From assembly GCF_949987535.1 (NCBI RefSeq), contig NC_080064.1:126632708-126696707 (forward strand): a stretch of DNA of 64,000 nucleotides. The letters run 5' to 3'. Origin of the DNA: Balaenoptera acutorostrata. Lineage: Eukaryota > Chordata > Mammalia > Artiodactyla > Balaenopteridae. Under the pieces are notes generated by a model that was not told the DNA's origin, ran no database searches, and was given only the letters and a program-made list of their open reading frames with translations. Both the position numbers and the translations under genes were made by a program. Shown in pieces: positions 10,918 through 24,609 of the stretch (its first letter is position 1; every line of letters starts with the position of its first letter).

Positions 10918-12159
10918 GCTAACATGATCCGAAGAGGAACAGACATATGTGTGAATCATTGAGTAGATTCTGTACAGCCAGACAATCAAAACACTCTAAT
11001 CAAATTTACTCCGATAAGAAATAGAAATTAAATTTAAAAAACAAACATAAGTAAGGAGACAGAAAGTTCTGGGGGCTTGTCCCAGCACATTCCACTCTAG
11101 TTTACAACCTCGGAACACTACCTCCAGGAAGACTCTGTTGCCCTAGTAACAAGAATTGAGAATGTAATAATGCTGCTGCCTTGTGGCTGTTTCCCACAAC
11201 AGCAGCTTTAAACACACTGCTAATGGTTGCTTCATAGTCACAAGGATTGCAGGGCTCTAAATGACACCTGCCCTCAAGAAATGCCCTGGAGTGGGGAATA
11301 GGCAAGAAAATTCAACACATGAGAAATTTTTCAAGAAGTCAATATGAAGAGGGAAGTTGTACTCACTCTTTATCAAAAAAAGGAAAAGAAAAAAAAGGAC
11401 ATGCTTAAAGCTCAGTATAAGGAATTATTAGCCACATGCAAATTCAAATTCAAAAAGGTTTCAGCTCACACCAGTCATGACCATCAGCAAAAAGACTACA
11501 AACTATAAATGCTTAAGGGGTTTGAGAAAAATGTGTACCTTCTAGCTGCTCGTGGGATGTAAAGTGGTAACAGCACTAACGAAAACTGAATGGAGCTGCT
11601 ACAAAGGTAAAAATTGAGCTACCATATGATGCGGCAGGGCACCTTTTGGGCCTATAACCTAAGACCACCAGAATCGGAAAGACAGAGGCAGGCAAATGTG
11701 AACTGCAACAACATTGATATAGCCAAGACATGGAAGCAAAAAAAAGGTCCATAAACAGATGAATGGACAAAGACGAAGTGGTATACGTACCAAATGGAAT
11801 AGAAGCCTCGGGAACAAAATGAACAATGCCGTTTTCAGGACTACAGTTGAGCCTAGAAATAATCATATAAGGTTAAGTAAGTCAAAAGGGTATGACAAAT
11901 ATCCTATGATATCATTTATACATGTTATCCTAAGATTGCTACCAATGAACATATTTCCACAAAAAAAGACACTCACAGACTTATCAAATAAACTAATGGT
12001 TAGCCAAACTGAAAGGTGGGAGGATGGGTAAATTAGGACTATGGCGTTTACATACATATACTAATGTATGTTAAATGTATGTAAACATATAACAGATAAA
12101 CTATATGAATTATATAATCACCAATACCTTTAAAATATATATTGTGTAATCACATACAT
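10918..12159. repeat. Monomer 9, type C
   Basis: AAGAATTGAG variant near 11151. Empty SINE site. Confidence 0.95.
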
Positions 12160-13725
12160 GCTAACAGGATCCGAAGATGAACAGACATATGTATGAATCA
12201 TTGAGCAGATTCTGTACAGCCAGACAATGAAAACACTCTAATCAAATTTACTCCGATAAGAAATAGAAATTAAATTTAAAAAACAAACAGAAGTAAGGAG
12301 ACATAAACTTCTCGGGGCTTCTCCCAGCACATTCCACTCTAACTCACAACCTCGGAACACTACCTAGAGGAAGACTCTGTTGCCCTAGTAACAAGAGTTG
12401 AGAACGTAATAATGCTGCCGCCTTGTGGCTGTTTCCCACAACAGCAGCTTTATACCCAGTGCCTATTGTTGCTTAATAGTCACAAGGACTGCAGGGCACT
12501 AAATGACACCTGCCTTCAAAAAAGGCCCTGGGGTAGGGAATAGGCAAGAAAATTCAACACATGAGAAATTTTTCAGGAAGTCAATATGAAGAGGGAAGTT
12601 GTACTCACTCTTTAACAAAAAAAGGAAAAGAAGAAAAAGGGGATGCCTAAAGCTCAGTGTAAGGAATTATTAGCCACATGCCTATCCAACCTCCAAAAAG
12701 GTTTCAGCTCACACAGGTCAAATGGCCATCAGCAAAAAGTCCACAAACTATAAATGCAGAAGGGGTTTTAGAGAACTCTGTACCTCCTAGCTCTGGTGGG
12801 ATCTAAAGTGGTAACAGCACTAACAAAAACGGAATGGAGCTGCTTTACAAGGTAAAAACTGAGCTACCATATGATGCGACAGGGCACCTTTTGAGCCTAT
12901 TAACTAAGACCACCAGAATCGGAAAGACAGAGGCAGGCAAATGTGCACTGCAGCAATATTGAAATAGCCAAGACATGGAAGCAAAAAAAAGGTCCATAAA
13001 CAGATGAATGGACAAAGACGAAGTGGTATACGTACCAAATGGAATAGAAGCCTCGGGAACAAAATGAACAATGCCGTTTTCAGGACTACAGTTGAGCCTA
13101 GAAATAATCATATAAGGTTAAGTAAGTCAAAAGGGTATGACAGGGGCTTCCCTGGTGGCGCAGTGATAGAGAATCTGCCTGCTAATGCAGGGGACGCGGG
13201 TTCGAGCCCTGGTCTGGGAGGATCCCACGTGCCACAGAGCAACTGGGACCGTGAGCCACAACTGCTGAGCCTGCGCATCTGGAGCCTGTGCCCCGCAACG
13301 GAAGGGGCCACGATAGTGAGAGGCCCGCGCACCGCAATGAAGAGTGGCCCCCGCTTGCCGCAACTAGAGAAAGCCCTCGCACGAAACGAAGACCCAACAC
13401 AGCTAAATAAATAGATAAATAAATAAATAAAGTAGCTATTAATTAAAAAAAAAGGGTATGACAAATATCCTATGATATCATTTATACATGTTATCCTAAG
13501 ATTGCTACCAATGAACATATTTCCACAAAAAAAGACACTCACAGACTTATCAAATAAACTAATGGTTAGCCAAAATGAAAGGTGGGAGGATGGGTAAATT
13601 AGGACTATGGTGTTTACATACATATACTAATGTATGTTAAATGTATATAAACATATAACAGAAAAACTATATGAATTATATAATCACCAATACCTTTAAA
13701 ATATATATTGTGTAATCACATACAT
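12160..13725. repeat. Monomer 10, type A with SINE
   Basis: GGTGGGAGG near 13580, as in monomer 1 rather than monomers 4 and 7. Confidence 0.95.
13143..13449 (+). mobile_element. CHR-type SINE, copy 4 (in A)
   Basis: Flanked by duplications at 13129-13142 and 13450-13463. Majority sequence. Confidence 0.92.
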
Positions 13726-14963
13726 GCTAACAGGATCCGAAGATGAACAGACATATGTATGAATCATTGAGCAGATTCTGTACAGCCAGACAATCAAAAC
13801 ACTCTAATCAAATTTACTCCGATAAGAAATAGAAATTAAATTGAAAAAACAAACAGAAGTAAGGAGACATGAAGTTCTGGGGGCTTGTCCCAGCACATTC
13901 CACTCTAGTTTACAACCTCGGAACACTACCTCCAGGAAGACTCTGTTGCCCTAGTAACAAGAGTTGAGAACGTAATAATGCTGCCGCCTTGTGGCTGTTT
14001 CCCACAACAGCAGCTTTATACCCAGTGCCAATTGTTGCTTAATAGTCACAAGGACTGCAGGGCTCTAAATGACACCTGCCCTCAAAAAATGCCCTGCGGT
14101 AGGGAATAGGCAAGAAAATTCAAGACATGAGAAAATTTTCAAGAAGTCAATAAGAGGAAGGAAGTTGTACTCACGCTTTAAAAAAAAGGAAAAGAAAAAA
14201 AAGGACATGCCTAAAGCTCAGTATAAGGAATTATTAGCCATAGGCAAATTCAAATTCAAAAAGGTTTCAGCTCACACCAGTCATGACCATCAGCAAAAAG
14301 TCTACAAACTATAAATGCTGAAGGGGTTTTAGAGAACTGTGTACCTTCTAGCTGCTGGTGGGATGTAAAGTGGTAACAGCACTAACGCAAACTGAATCGA
14401 GCTGCTTTACAAGGTAAAACCTGAGCTACCATATGATGCGGCAGGGCACCTTTTGGGCCTATAACCTAAGACCACCAGAATCGGAAAGACAGAGGCAGGC
14501 AAATGTGCACTGCAGCAATATTGAAATAGCCAAGAAATGGAAGCAAAAAAAGATCCATAAACAGATGAATGGACAAAAAGAAGAGGTATATGGACAGCAT
14601 GGAATAGTAGCCTCGGAAAAAAAATAAACAATGCCGTGTTCAGGACTACAGTTGAGCCTAGAAATAATCATATAAGGTTAAGTAAGTCAAAAAGGTATGA
14701 CAAATATCCTATGATATCATTTATACATGTTATCCTAAGATTGCTACCAATGAACATATTTCCACAAAAAAAGACACTCACAGACTTATCAAATAAAATA
14801 AGTGTTAGCCGAAATGAAAGGTGGGAGGATGGGTAAATTAGGACTATGGGGTTAACATACATATAGTAATGTTTGTTAAATGTATATAAACAAAAAACAT
14901 ACAAACTATATAAATTATATAATCACAATACCTTTAAAATATACATTCTGTAATTCCATACAT
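13726..14963. repeat. Monomer 11, type B
   Basis: Private change AATAAAATAAGTGTTAGCC near 14793 where other B copies read AATAAACTAATTGTTAGCC. Confidence 0.95.
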
Positions 14964-16526
14964 GCTAACATGATCCGAAGAGGAACAGACATATGTGTGA
15001 ATCATTGAGTAGATTCTGTACAGCCAGACAATCAAAACACTCTAATCAAATTTACTCCGATAAGAAATAGAAATTAAATTTAAAAAACAAACATAAGTAA
15101 GGAGACATAAAGTTCTGGGGGCTTGTCCCAGCACATTCCACTCTAGTTTACAACCTCGGAACACTACCTCCAGGAAGACTCTGTTGCCCTAGTAACAAGA
15201 ATTGAGAATGTAATAATGCTGCTGCCTTGTGGCTGTTTCCCACAACAGCAGCTTTAAACACACTGCTAATGGTTGCTTCATAGTCACAAGGATTGCAGGG
15301 CTCTAAATGACACCTGCCCTCAAGAAATGCCCTGGAGTGGGGAATAGGCAAGAAAATTCAACACATGAGAAATTTTTCAAGAAGTCAATATGAAGAGGGA
15401 AGTTGTACTCACTCTTTATCAAAAAAAGGAAAAGAAAAAAAAGGACATGCTTAAAGCTCAGTATAAGGAATTATTAGCCACATGCAAATTCAAATTCAAA
15501 AAGTTTTCAGCTCACACCAGTCATGACTATCAGCAAAAAGACTACAAACTATAAATGCTTAAGGGGTTTGAGAAAAATGTGTACCTTCTAGCTGCTCGTG
15601 GGATGTAAAGTGGTAACAGCACTAACGAAAACTGAATGGAGCTGCTACAAAGGTAAAAATTGAGCTACCATATGATGCGGCAGGGCACCTTTTGGGCCTA
15701 TAACCTAAGACCACCAGAATCGGAAAGACAGAGGCAGGCAAATGTGAACTGCAACAACATTGATATAGCCAAGACATGGAAGCAAAAAAAAGGTCCATAA
15801 ACAGATGAATGGACAAAGACGAAGTGGTATACGTACCAAATGGAATAGAAGCCTCGGGAACAAAATGAACAATGCCGTTTTCAGGACTACAGTTGAGCCT
15901 AGAAATAATCATATAAGGTTAAGTAAGTCAAAAGGGTATGACAGGGGCTTCCCTGGTGGTGCAGTGATAGAGAATCTGCCTGCTAATGCAGGGGACGCGG
16001 GTTCGAGCCCTGGTCTGGGAGGATCCCACGTGCCACAGAGCAACTGGGACCGTGAGTCACAACTGCTGAGCCTGCGTATCTGGAGCCTGTGCCCCGCAAC
16101 GGAAGGGGCCACGATAGTGAGAGGCCCGCGCACCGCAATGAAGAGTGGCCCCCGCTTGCCGCAACTAGAGAAAGCCCTCGCACGAAACGAAGACCCAACA
16201 CAGCTAAATAAATAGATAAATAAATAAATAAAGTAGCTATTAATTAAAAAAAAAGGGTATGACAAATATCCTATGATATCATTTATACATGTTATCCTAA
16301 GATTGCTACCAATGAACATATTTCCACAAAAAAAGACACTCACAGACTTATCAAATAAACTAATGGTTAGCCAAAATGAAAGGTGGGAGGATGGGTAAAT
16401 TAGGACTATGGTGTTTACATACATATACTAATGTATGTTAAATGTATATAAACATATAACAGAAAAACTATATGAATTATATAATCACCAATACCTTTAA
16501 AATATATATTGTGTAATCACATACAT
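14964..16526. repeat. Monomer 12, C/A hybrid with SINE
   Basis: C markers up to TGAACTGCAACAAC (about 15744-15757), then the SINE and the A-type end GGTGTTTACATAC. The breakpoint lies between about 15760 and 16410, in sequence A and C largely share. Confidence 0.92.
15944..16250 (+). mobile_element. CHR-type SINE, copy 5 (in C/A hybrid)
   Basis: Carries three C-to-T changes: GGTGGTGCAG inside the A box, GTGAGTCACA, and GCGTATCTGG. The last is shared with the other C/A hybrids, which suggests one common hybrid ancestor. Confidence 0.92.
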
Positions 16527-17764
16527 GCTAACAGGATCCGAAGATGAACAGACATATGTATGAATCATTGAGCAGATTCTGTACAGCCAGACAATCAAAA
16601 CACTCTAATCAAATTTACTCCGATAAGAAATAGAAATTAAATTGAAAAAACAAACAGAAGTAAGGAGACATGAAGTTCTGGGGGCTTGTCCCAGCACATT
16701 CCACTCTAGTTTACAACCTCGGAACACTACCTCCAGGAAGACTCTGTTGCCCTAGTAACAAGAGTTGAGAACGTAATAATGCTGCCGCCTTGTGGCTGTT
16801 TCCCACAACAGCAGCTTTATACCCAGTGCCAATTGTTGCTTAATAGTCACAAGGACTGCAGGGCTCTAAATGACACCTGCCCTCAAAAAATGCCCTGCGG
16901 TAGGGAATAGGCAAGAAAATTCAAGACATGAGAAAATTTTCAAGAAGTCAATAAGAGGAAGGAAGTTGTACTCACGCTTTAAAAAAAAGGAAAAGAAAAA
17001 AAAGGACATGCCTAAAGCTCAGTATAAGGAATTATTAGCCATAGGCAAATTCAAATTCAAAAAGGTTTCAGCTCACACCAGTCATGACCATCAGCAAAAA
17101 GTCTACAAACTATAAATGCTGAAGGGGTTTTAGAGAACTGTGTACCTTCTAGCTGCTGGTGGGATGTAAAGTGGTAACAGCACTAACGCAAACTGAATCG
17201 AGCTGCTTTACAAGGTAAAACCTGAGCTACCATATGATGCGGCAGGGCACCTTTTGGGCCTATAACCTAAGACCACCAGAATCGGAAAGACAGAGGCAGG
17301 CAAATGTGCACTGCAGCAATATTGAAATAGCCAAGAAATGGAAGCAAAAAAAGATCCATAAACAGATGAATGGACAAAAAGAAGAGGTATATGGACAGCA
17401 TGGAATAGTAGCCTCGGAAAAAAAATAAACAATGCCGTGTTCAGGACTACAGTTGAGCCTAGAAATAATCATATAACGTTAAGTAAGTCAAAAAGGTATG
17501 ACAAATATCCTATGATATCATTTATACATGTTATCCTAAGATTGCTACCAATGAACATATTTCCACAAAAAAAGACACTCACAGACTTATCAAATAAACT
17601 AATTGTTAGCCAAAATGAAAGGTGGGAGGATGGGTAAATTAGGACTATGGGGTTAACATACATATAGTAATGTTTGTTAAATGTATATAAACAAAAAACA
17701 TACAAACTATATAAATTATATAATCACAATACCTTTAAAATATACATTCTGTAATTCCATACAT
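16527..17764. repeat. Monomer 13, type B
   Basis: Private CATATAACGTTAAG near 17470. It has TTAGCCAAAATG where most earlier B copies have TTAGCCGAAATG. Confidence 0.95.
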
Positions 17765-19006
17765 GCTAACATGATCCGAAGAGGAACAGACATATGTGTG
17801 AATCATTGAGTAGATTCTGTACAGCCAGACAATCAAAACACTCTAATCAAATTTACTCCGATAAGAAATAGAAATTAAATTTAAAAAACAAACATAAGTA
17901 AGGAGACAGAAAGTTCTGGGGGCTTGTCCCAGCACATTCCACTCTAGTTTACAACCTCGGAACACTACCTCCAGGAAGACTCTGTTGCCCTAGTAACAAG
18001 AGTTGAGAATGTAATAATGCTGCTGCCTTGTGGCTGTTTCCCACAACAGCAGCTTTAAACACACTGCTAATGGTTGCTTCATAGTCACAAGGATTGCAGG
18101 GCTCTAAATGACACCTGCCCTCAAGAAATGCCCTGGAGTGGGGAATAGGCAAGAAAATTCAACACATGAGAAATTTTTCAAGAAGTCAATATGAAGAGGG
18201 AAGTTGTACTCACTCTTTATCAAAAAAAGGAAAAGAAAAAAAAGGACATGCTTAAAGCTCAGTATAAGGAATTATTAGCCACATGCAAATTCAAATTCAA
18301 AAAGGTTTCAGCTCACACCAGTCATGACCATCAGCAAAAAGACTACAAACTATAAATGCTTAAGGGGTTTGAGAAAAATGTGTACCTTCTAGCTGCTCGT
18401 GGGATGTAAAGTGGTAACAGCACTAACGAAAACTGAATGGAGCTGCTACAAAGGTAAAAATTGAGCTACCATATGATGCGGCAGGGCACCTTTTGGGCCT
18501 ATAACCTAAGACCACCAGAATCGGAAAGACAGAGGCAGGCAAATGTGAACTGCAACAACATTGATATAGCCAAGACATGGAAGCAAAAAAAAGGTCCATA
18601 AACAGATGAATGGACAAAGACGAAGTGGTATACGTACCAAATGGAATAGAAGCCTCGGGAACAAAATGAACAATGCCGTTTTCAGGACTACAGTTGAGCC
18701 TAGAAATAATCATATAAGGTTAAGTAAGTCAAAAGGGTATGACAAATATCCTATGATATCATTTATACATGTTATCCTAAGATTGCTACCAATGAACATA
18801 TTTCCACAAAAAAAGACACTCACAGACTTATCAAATAAACTAATGGTTAGCCAAACTGAAAGGTGGGAGGATGGGTAAATTAGGACTATGGCGTTTACAT
18901 ACATATACTAATGTATGTTAAATGTATGTAAACATATAACAGATAAACTATATGAATTATATAATCACCAATACCTTTAAAATATATATTGTGTAATCAC
19001 ATACAT
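17765..19006. repeat. Monomer 14, type C
   Basis: Has ACAGAAAGTTC and AAGAGTTGAG, as in monomers 3 and 6. Confidence 0.95.
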
Positions 19007-20570
19007 GCTAACAGGATCCGAAGATGAACAGACATATGTATGAATCATTGAGCAGATTCTGTACAGCCAGACAATGAAAACACTCTAATCAAATTTACTC
19101 CGATAAGAAATAGAAATTAAATTTAAAAAACAAACAGAAGTAAGGAGACATAAACTTCTCGGGGCTTCTCCCAGCACATTCCACTCTAACTCACAACCTC
19201 GGAACACTACCTAGAGGAAGACTCTGTTGCCCTAGTAACAAGAGTTGAGAACGTAATAATGCTGCCGCCTTGTGGCTGTTTCCCACAACAGCAGCTTTAT
19301 ACCCAGTGCCTCTTGTTGCTTAATAGTCACAAGGACTGCAGGGCACTAAATGACACCTGCCTTCAAAAAAGGCCCTGGGGTAGGGAATAGGCAAGAAAAT
19401 TCAACACATGAGAAATTTTTCAGGAAGTCAATATGAAGAGGGAAGTTGTACTCACTCTTTAACAAAAAAAGGAAAAGAAGAAAAAGGGGATGCCTAAAGC
19501 TCAGTGTAAGGAATTATTAGCCACATGCCTATCCAACCTCCAAAAAGGTTTCAGCTCACACATGTCAAATGGCCATCAGCAAAAAGTCCACAAACTATAA
19601 ATGCAGAAGGGGTTTTAGAGAACTCTGTACCTCCTAGCTCTGGTGGGATCTAAAGTGGTAACAGCACTAACAAAAACGGAATGGAGCTGCTTTACAAGGT
19701 AAAAACTGAGCTACCATATGATGCGACAGGGCACCTTTTGAGCCTATTAACTAAGACCACCAGAATCGGAAAGACAGAGGCAGGCAAATGTGCACTGCAG
19801 CAATATTGAAATAGCCAAGACATGGAAGCAAAAAAAAGGTCCATAAACAGATGAATGGACAAAGACGAAGTGGTATACGTACCAAATGGAATAGAAGCCT
19901 CGGGAACAAAATGAACAATGCCGTTTTCAGGACTACAGTTGAGCCTAGAAATAATCATATAAGGTTAAGTAAGTCAAAAGGGTATGACAGGGGCTTCCCT
20001 GGTGGCGCAGTGATAGAGAATCTGCCTGCTAATGCAGGGGACGCGGGTTCGAGCCCTGGTCTGGGAGGATCCCACGTGCCACAGAGCAACTGGGACCGTG
20101 AGCCACAACTGCTGAGCCTGCGCATCTGGAGCCTGTGCCCCGCAACGGAAGGGGCCACGATAGTGAGAGGCCCGTGCACCGCAATGAAGAGTGGCCCCCG
20201 CTTGCCGCAACTAGAGAAAGCCCAGCACGAAACGAAGACCCAACACAGCTAAATAAATAGATAAATAAATAAATAAAGTAGCTATTAATTAAAAAAAAGG
20301 GTATGACAAATATCCTATGATATCATTTATACATGTTATCCTAAGATTGCTACCAATGAACATATTTCCACAAAAAAAGACACTCACAGACTTATCAAAT
20401 AAACTAATGGTTAGCCAAAATGAAAGGTCGGAGGATGGGTAAATTAGGACTATGGTGTTTACATACATATACTAATGTATGTTAAATGTATATAAACATA
20501 TAACAGAAAAACTATATGAATTATATAATCACCAATACCTTTAAAATATATATTGTGTAATCACATACAT
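19007..20570. repeat. Monomer 15, type A with SINE
   Basis: CCTCTTG variant near 19309. Private CACATGTCAAATGG near 19559. Confidence 0.95.
19990..20294 (+). mobile_element. CHR-type SINE, copy 6 (in A)
   Basis: 305 bp. It has a private small change, AAGCCCAGCACG for AAGCCCTCGCACG near 20219-20229, and the CCCGTGCACC variant. Confidence 0.92.
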
Positions 20571-21808
20571 GCTAACAGGATCCGAAGATGAACAGACATA
20601 TGTATGAATCATTGAGCAGATTCTGTACAGCCAGACAATCAAAACACTCTAATCAAATTTACTCCGATAAGAAATAGAAATTAAATTGAAAAAACAAACA
20701 GAAGTAAGGAGACATGAAGTTCTGGGGGCTTGTCCCAGCACATTCCACTCTAGTTTACAACCTCGGAACACTACCTCCAGGAAGACTCTGTTGCCCTAGT
20801 AACAAGAGTTGAGAACGTAATAATGCTGCCGCCTTGTGGCTGTTTCCCACAACAGCAGCTTTATACCCAGTGCCAATTGTTGCTTAATAGTCACAAGGAC
20901 TGCAGGGCTCTAAATGACACCTGCCCTCAAAAAATGCCCTGCGGTAGGGAATAGGCAAGAAAATTCAAGACATGAGAAAATTTTCAAGAAGTCAATAAGA
21001 GGAAGGAAGTTGTACTCACGCTTTAAAAAAAAGGAAAAGAAAAAAAAGGACATGCCTAAAGCTCAGTATAAGGAATTATTAGCCATAGGCAAATTCAAAT
21101 TCAAAAAGGTTTCAGCTCACACCAGTCATGACCATCAGCAAAAAGTCTACAAACTATAAATGCTGAAGGGGTTTTAGAGAATTGTGTACCTTCTAGCTGC
21201 TGGTGGGATGTAAAGTGGTAACAGCACTAACGCAAACTGAATCGAGCTGCTTTACAAGGTAAAACCTGAGCTACCATATGATGCGGCAGGGCACCTTTTG
21301 GGCCTATAACCTAAGACCACCAGAATCGGAAAGACAGAGGCAGGCAAATGTGCACTGCAGCAATATTGAAATAGCCAAGAAATGGAAGCAAAAAAAGATC
21401 CATAAACAGATGAATGGACAAAAAGAAGAGGTATATGGACAGCATGGAATAGTAGCCTCGGAAAAAAAATAAACAATGCCGTGTTCAGGACTACAGTTGA
21501 GCCTAGAAATAATCATATAAGGTTAAGTAAGTCAAAAAGGTATGACAAATATCCTATGATATCATTTATACATGTTATCCTAAGATTGCTACCAATGAAC
21601 ATATTTCCACAAAAAAAGACACTCACAGACTTATCAAATAAACTAATTGTTAGCCGAAATGAAAGGTGGGAGGATGGGTAAATTAGGACTATGGGGTTAA
21701 CATACATATAGTAATGTTTGTTAAATGTATATAAACAAAAAACATACAAACTATATAAATTATATAATCACAATACCTTTAAAATATACATTCTGTAATT
21801 CCATACAT
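20571..21808. repeat. Monomer 16, type B
   Basis: GAGAATTGTGTACC near 21177, shared with monomers 21 and 27. Confidence 0.95.
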
Positions 21809-23371
21809 GCTAACATGATCCGAAGAGGAACAGACATATGTGTGAATCATTGAGTAGATTCTGTACAGCCAGACAATCAAAACACTCTAATCAAATTTAC
21901 TCCGATAAGAAATAGAAATTAAATTTAAAAAACAAACATAAGTAAGGAGACATAAAGTTCTGGGGGCTTGTCCCAGCACATTCCACTCTAGTTTACAACC
22001 TCGGAACACTACCTCCAGGAAGACTCTGTTGCCCTAGTAACAAGAATTGAGAATGTAATAATGCTGCTGCCTTGTGGCTGTTTCCCACAACAGCAGCTTT
22101 AAACACACTGCTAATGGTTGCTTCATAGTCACAAGGATTGCAGGGCTCTAAATGACACCTGCCCTCAAGAAATGCCCTGGAGTGGGGAATAGGCAAGAAA
22201 ATTCAACACATGAGAAATTTTTCAAGAAGTCAATATGAAGAGGGAAGTTGTACTCACTCTTTATCAAAAAAAGGAAAAGAAAAAAAAGGACATGCTTAAA
22301 GCTCAGTATAAGGAATTATTAGCCACATGCAAATTCAAATTCAAAAAGTTTTCAGCTCACACCAGTCATGACCATCAGCAAAAAGACTACAAACTATAAA
22401 TGCTTAAGGTGTTTGAGAAAAATGTGTACCTTCTAGCTGCTCGTGGGATGTAAAGTGGTAACAGCACTAACGAAAACTGAATGGAGCTGCTACAAAGGTA
22501 AAAATTGAGCTACCATATGATGCGGCAGGGCACCTTTTGGGCCTATAACCTAAGACCACCAGAATCGGAAAGACAGAGGCAGGCAAATGTGAACTGCAAC
22601 AACATTGATATAGCCAAGACATGGAAGCAAAAAAAAGGTCCATAAACAGATGAATGGACAAAGACGAAGTGGTATACGTACCAAATGGAATAGAAGCCTC
22701 GGGAACAAAATGAACAATGCCGTTTTCAGGACTACAGTTGAGCCTAGAAATAATCATATAAGGTTAAGTAAGTCAAAAGGGTATGACAGGGGCTTCCCTG
22801 GTGGCGCAGTGATAGAGAATCTGCCTGCTAATGCAGGGGACGCGGGTTCGAGCCCTGGTCTGGGAGGATCCCACGTGCCACAGAGCAACTGGGACCGTGA
22901 GCCACAACTGCTGAGCCTGCGTATCTGGAGCCTGTGCCCCGCAACGGAAGGGGCCACGATAGTGAGAGGCCCGCGCACCGCAATGAAGAGTGGCCCCCGC
23001 TTGCCGCAACTAGAGAAAGCCCTCGCACGAAACGAAGACCCAACACAGCTAAATAAATAGATAAATAAATAAATAAAGTAGCTATTAATTAAAAAAAAAG
23101 GGTATGACAAATATCCTATGATATCATTTATACATGTTATCCTAAGATTGCTACCAATGAACATATTTCCACAAAAAAAGACACTCACAGACTTATCAAA
23201 TAAACTAATGGTTAGCCAAAATGAAAGGTGGGAGGATGGGTAAATTAGGACTATGGTGTTTACATACATATACTAATGTATGTTAAATGTATATAAACAT
23301 ATAACAGAAAAACTATATGAATTATGTAATCACCAATACCTTTAAAATATATATTGTGTAATCACATACAT
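21809..23371. repeat. Monomer 17, C/A hybrid with SINE
   Basis: AAGGTGTTTGAG at 22406, shared with monomers 22 and 28. Ends in ATTATGTAATC. Confidence 0.92.
22789..23095 (+). mobile_element. CHR-type SINE, copy 7 (in C/A hybrid)
   Basis: Has the GCGTATCTGG variant of the C/A hybrid lineage but not the two other changes of the copy at 15944. Confidence 0.92.
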
Positions 23372-24609
23372 GCTAACAGGATCCGAAGATGAACAGACAT
23401 ATGTATGAATCATTGAGCAGATTCTGTACAGCCAGACAATCAAAACACTCTAATCAAATTTACTCCGATAAGAAATAGAAATTAAATTGAAAAAACAAAC
23501 AGAAGTAAGGAGACATGAAGTTCTGGGGGCTTGTCCCAGCACATTCCACTCTAGTTTACAACCTCGGAACACTACCTCCAGGAAGACTCTGTTGCCCTAG
23601 TAACAAGAGTTGAGAACGTAATAATGCTGCCGCCTTGTGGCTGTTTCCCACAACAGCAGCTTTATACCCAGTGCCAATTGTTGCTTAATAGTCACAAGGA
23701 CTGCAGGGCTCTAAATGACACCTGCCCTCAAAAAATGCCCTGCGGTAGGGAATAGGCAAGAAAATTCAAGACATGAGAAAATTTTCAAGAAGTCAATAAG
23801 AGGAAGGAAGTTGTACTCACGCTTTAAAAAAAAGGAAAAGAAAAAAAAGGACATGCCTAAAGCTCAGTATAAGGAATTATTAGCCATAGGCAAATTCAAA
23901 TTCAAAAAGGTTTCAGCTCACACCAGTCATGACCATCAGCAAAAAGTCTACAAACTATAAATGCTGAAGGGGTTTTAGAGAACTGTGTACCTTCTAGCTG
24001 CTGGTGGGATGTAAAGTGGTAACAGCACTAACGCAAACTGAATCGAGCTGCTTTACAAGGTAAAACCTGAGCTACCATATGATGCGGCAGGGCACCTTTT
24101 GGGCCTATAACCTAAGACCACCAGAATCGGAAAGACAGAGGCAGGCAAATGTGCACTGCAGCAATATTGAAATAGCCAAGAAATGGAAGCAAAAAAAGAT
24201 CCATAAACAGATGAATGGACAAAAAGAAGAGGTATATGGACAGCATGGAATAGTAGCCTCGGAAAAAAAATAAACAATGCCGTGTTCAGGACTACAGTTG
24301 AGCCTAGAAATAATCATATAAGGTTAAGTAAGTCAAAAAGGTATGACAAATATCCTATGATATCATTTATACATGTTATCCTAAGATTGCTACCAATGAA
24401 CATATTTCCACAAAAAAAGACACTCACAGACTTATCAAATAAACTAATTGTTAGCCAAAATGAAAGGTGGGAGGATGGGTAAATTAGGACTATGGGGTTA
24501 ACATACATATAGTAATGTTTGTTAAATGTATATAAACAAAAAACATACAAACTATATAAATTATATAATCACAATACCTTTAAAATATACATTCTGTAAT
24601 TCCATACAT
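23372..24609. repeat. Monomer 18, type B
   Basis: B with TTAGCCAAAATG, as in monomers 13, 23, 29 and 36. Confidence 0.95.

Larger units (their letters stand above)
8114..12159. repeat. HOR unit 3 (A-B-C), 4,046 bp
   Basis: Monomers at 8114, 9680 and 10918. Its C monomer carries AAGAATTGAG near 11151 where units 1 and 2 have AAGAGTTGAG. The change is shared with later C-derived monomers at 14964, 21809, 28655 and 37067 and with C at 49196, so it marks a sublineage. Confidence 0.95.
12160..16526. repeat. Shortened HOR unit 4 (A-B-C/A), 4,367 bp
   Basis: Monomers at 12160, 13726 and 14964. The third is a C/A hybrid that carries the SINE and is followed directly by B. Compared with A-B-C-A-B, one monomer's length (about 1.24 kb) is missing, as expected from an unequal exchange between C and A. 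Confidence 0.9.
16527..23371. repeat. Five-monomer super-repeat, copy 1 (B-C-A-B-C/A), 6,845 bp
   Basis: Monomers at 16527, 17765, 19007, 20571 and 21809. The order and the hybrid recur in the next block, so the amplified unit here was five monomers and not three. A at 19007 has CCTCTTG where units 1-3 have CCTATTG. This variant is shared by the A monomers at 25852, 32698, 41110 and 50438. Confidence 0.9.
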
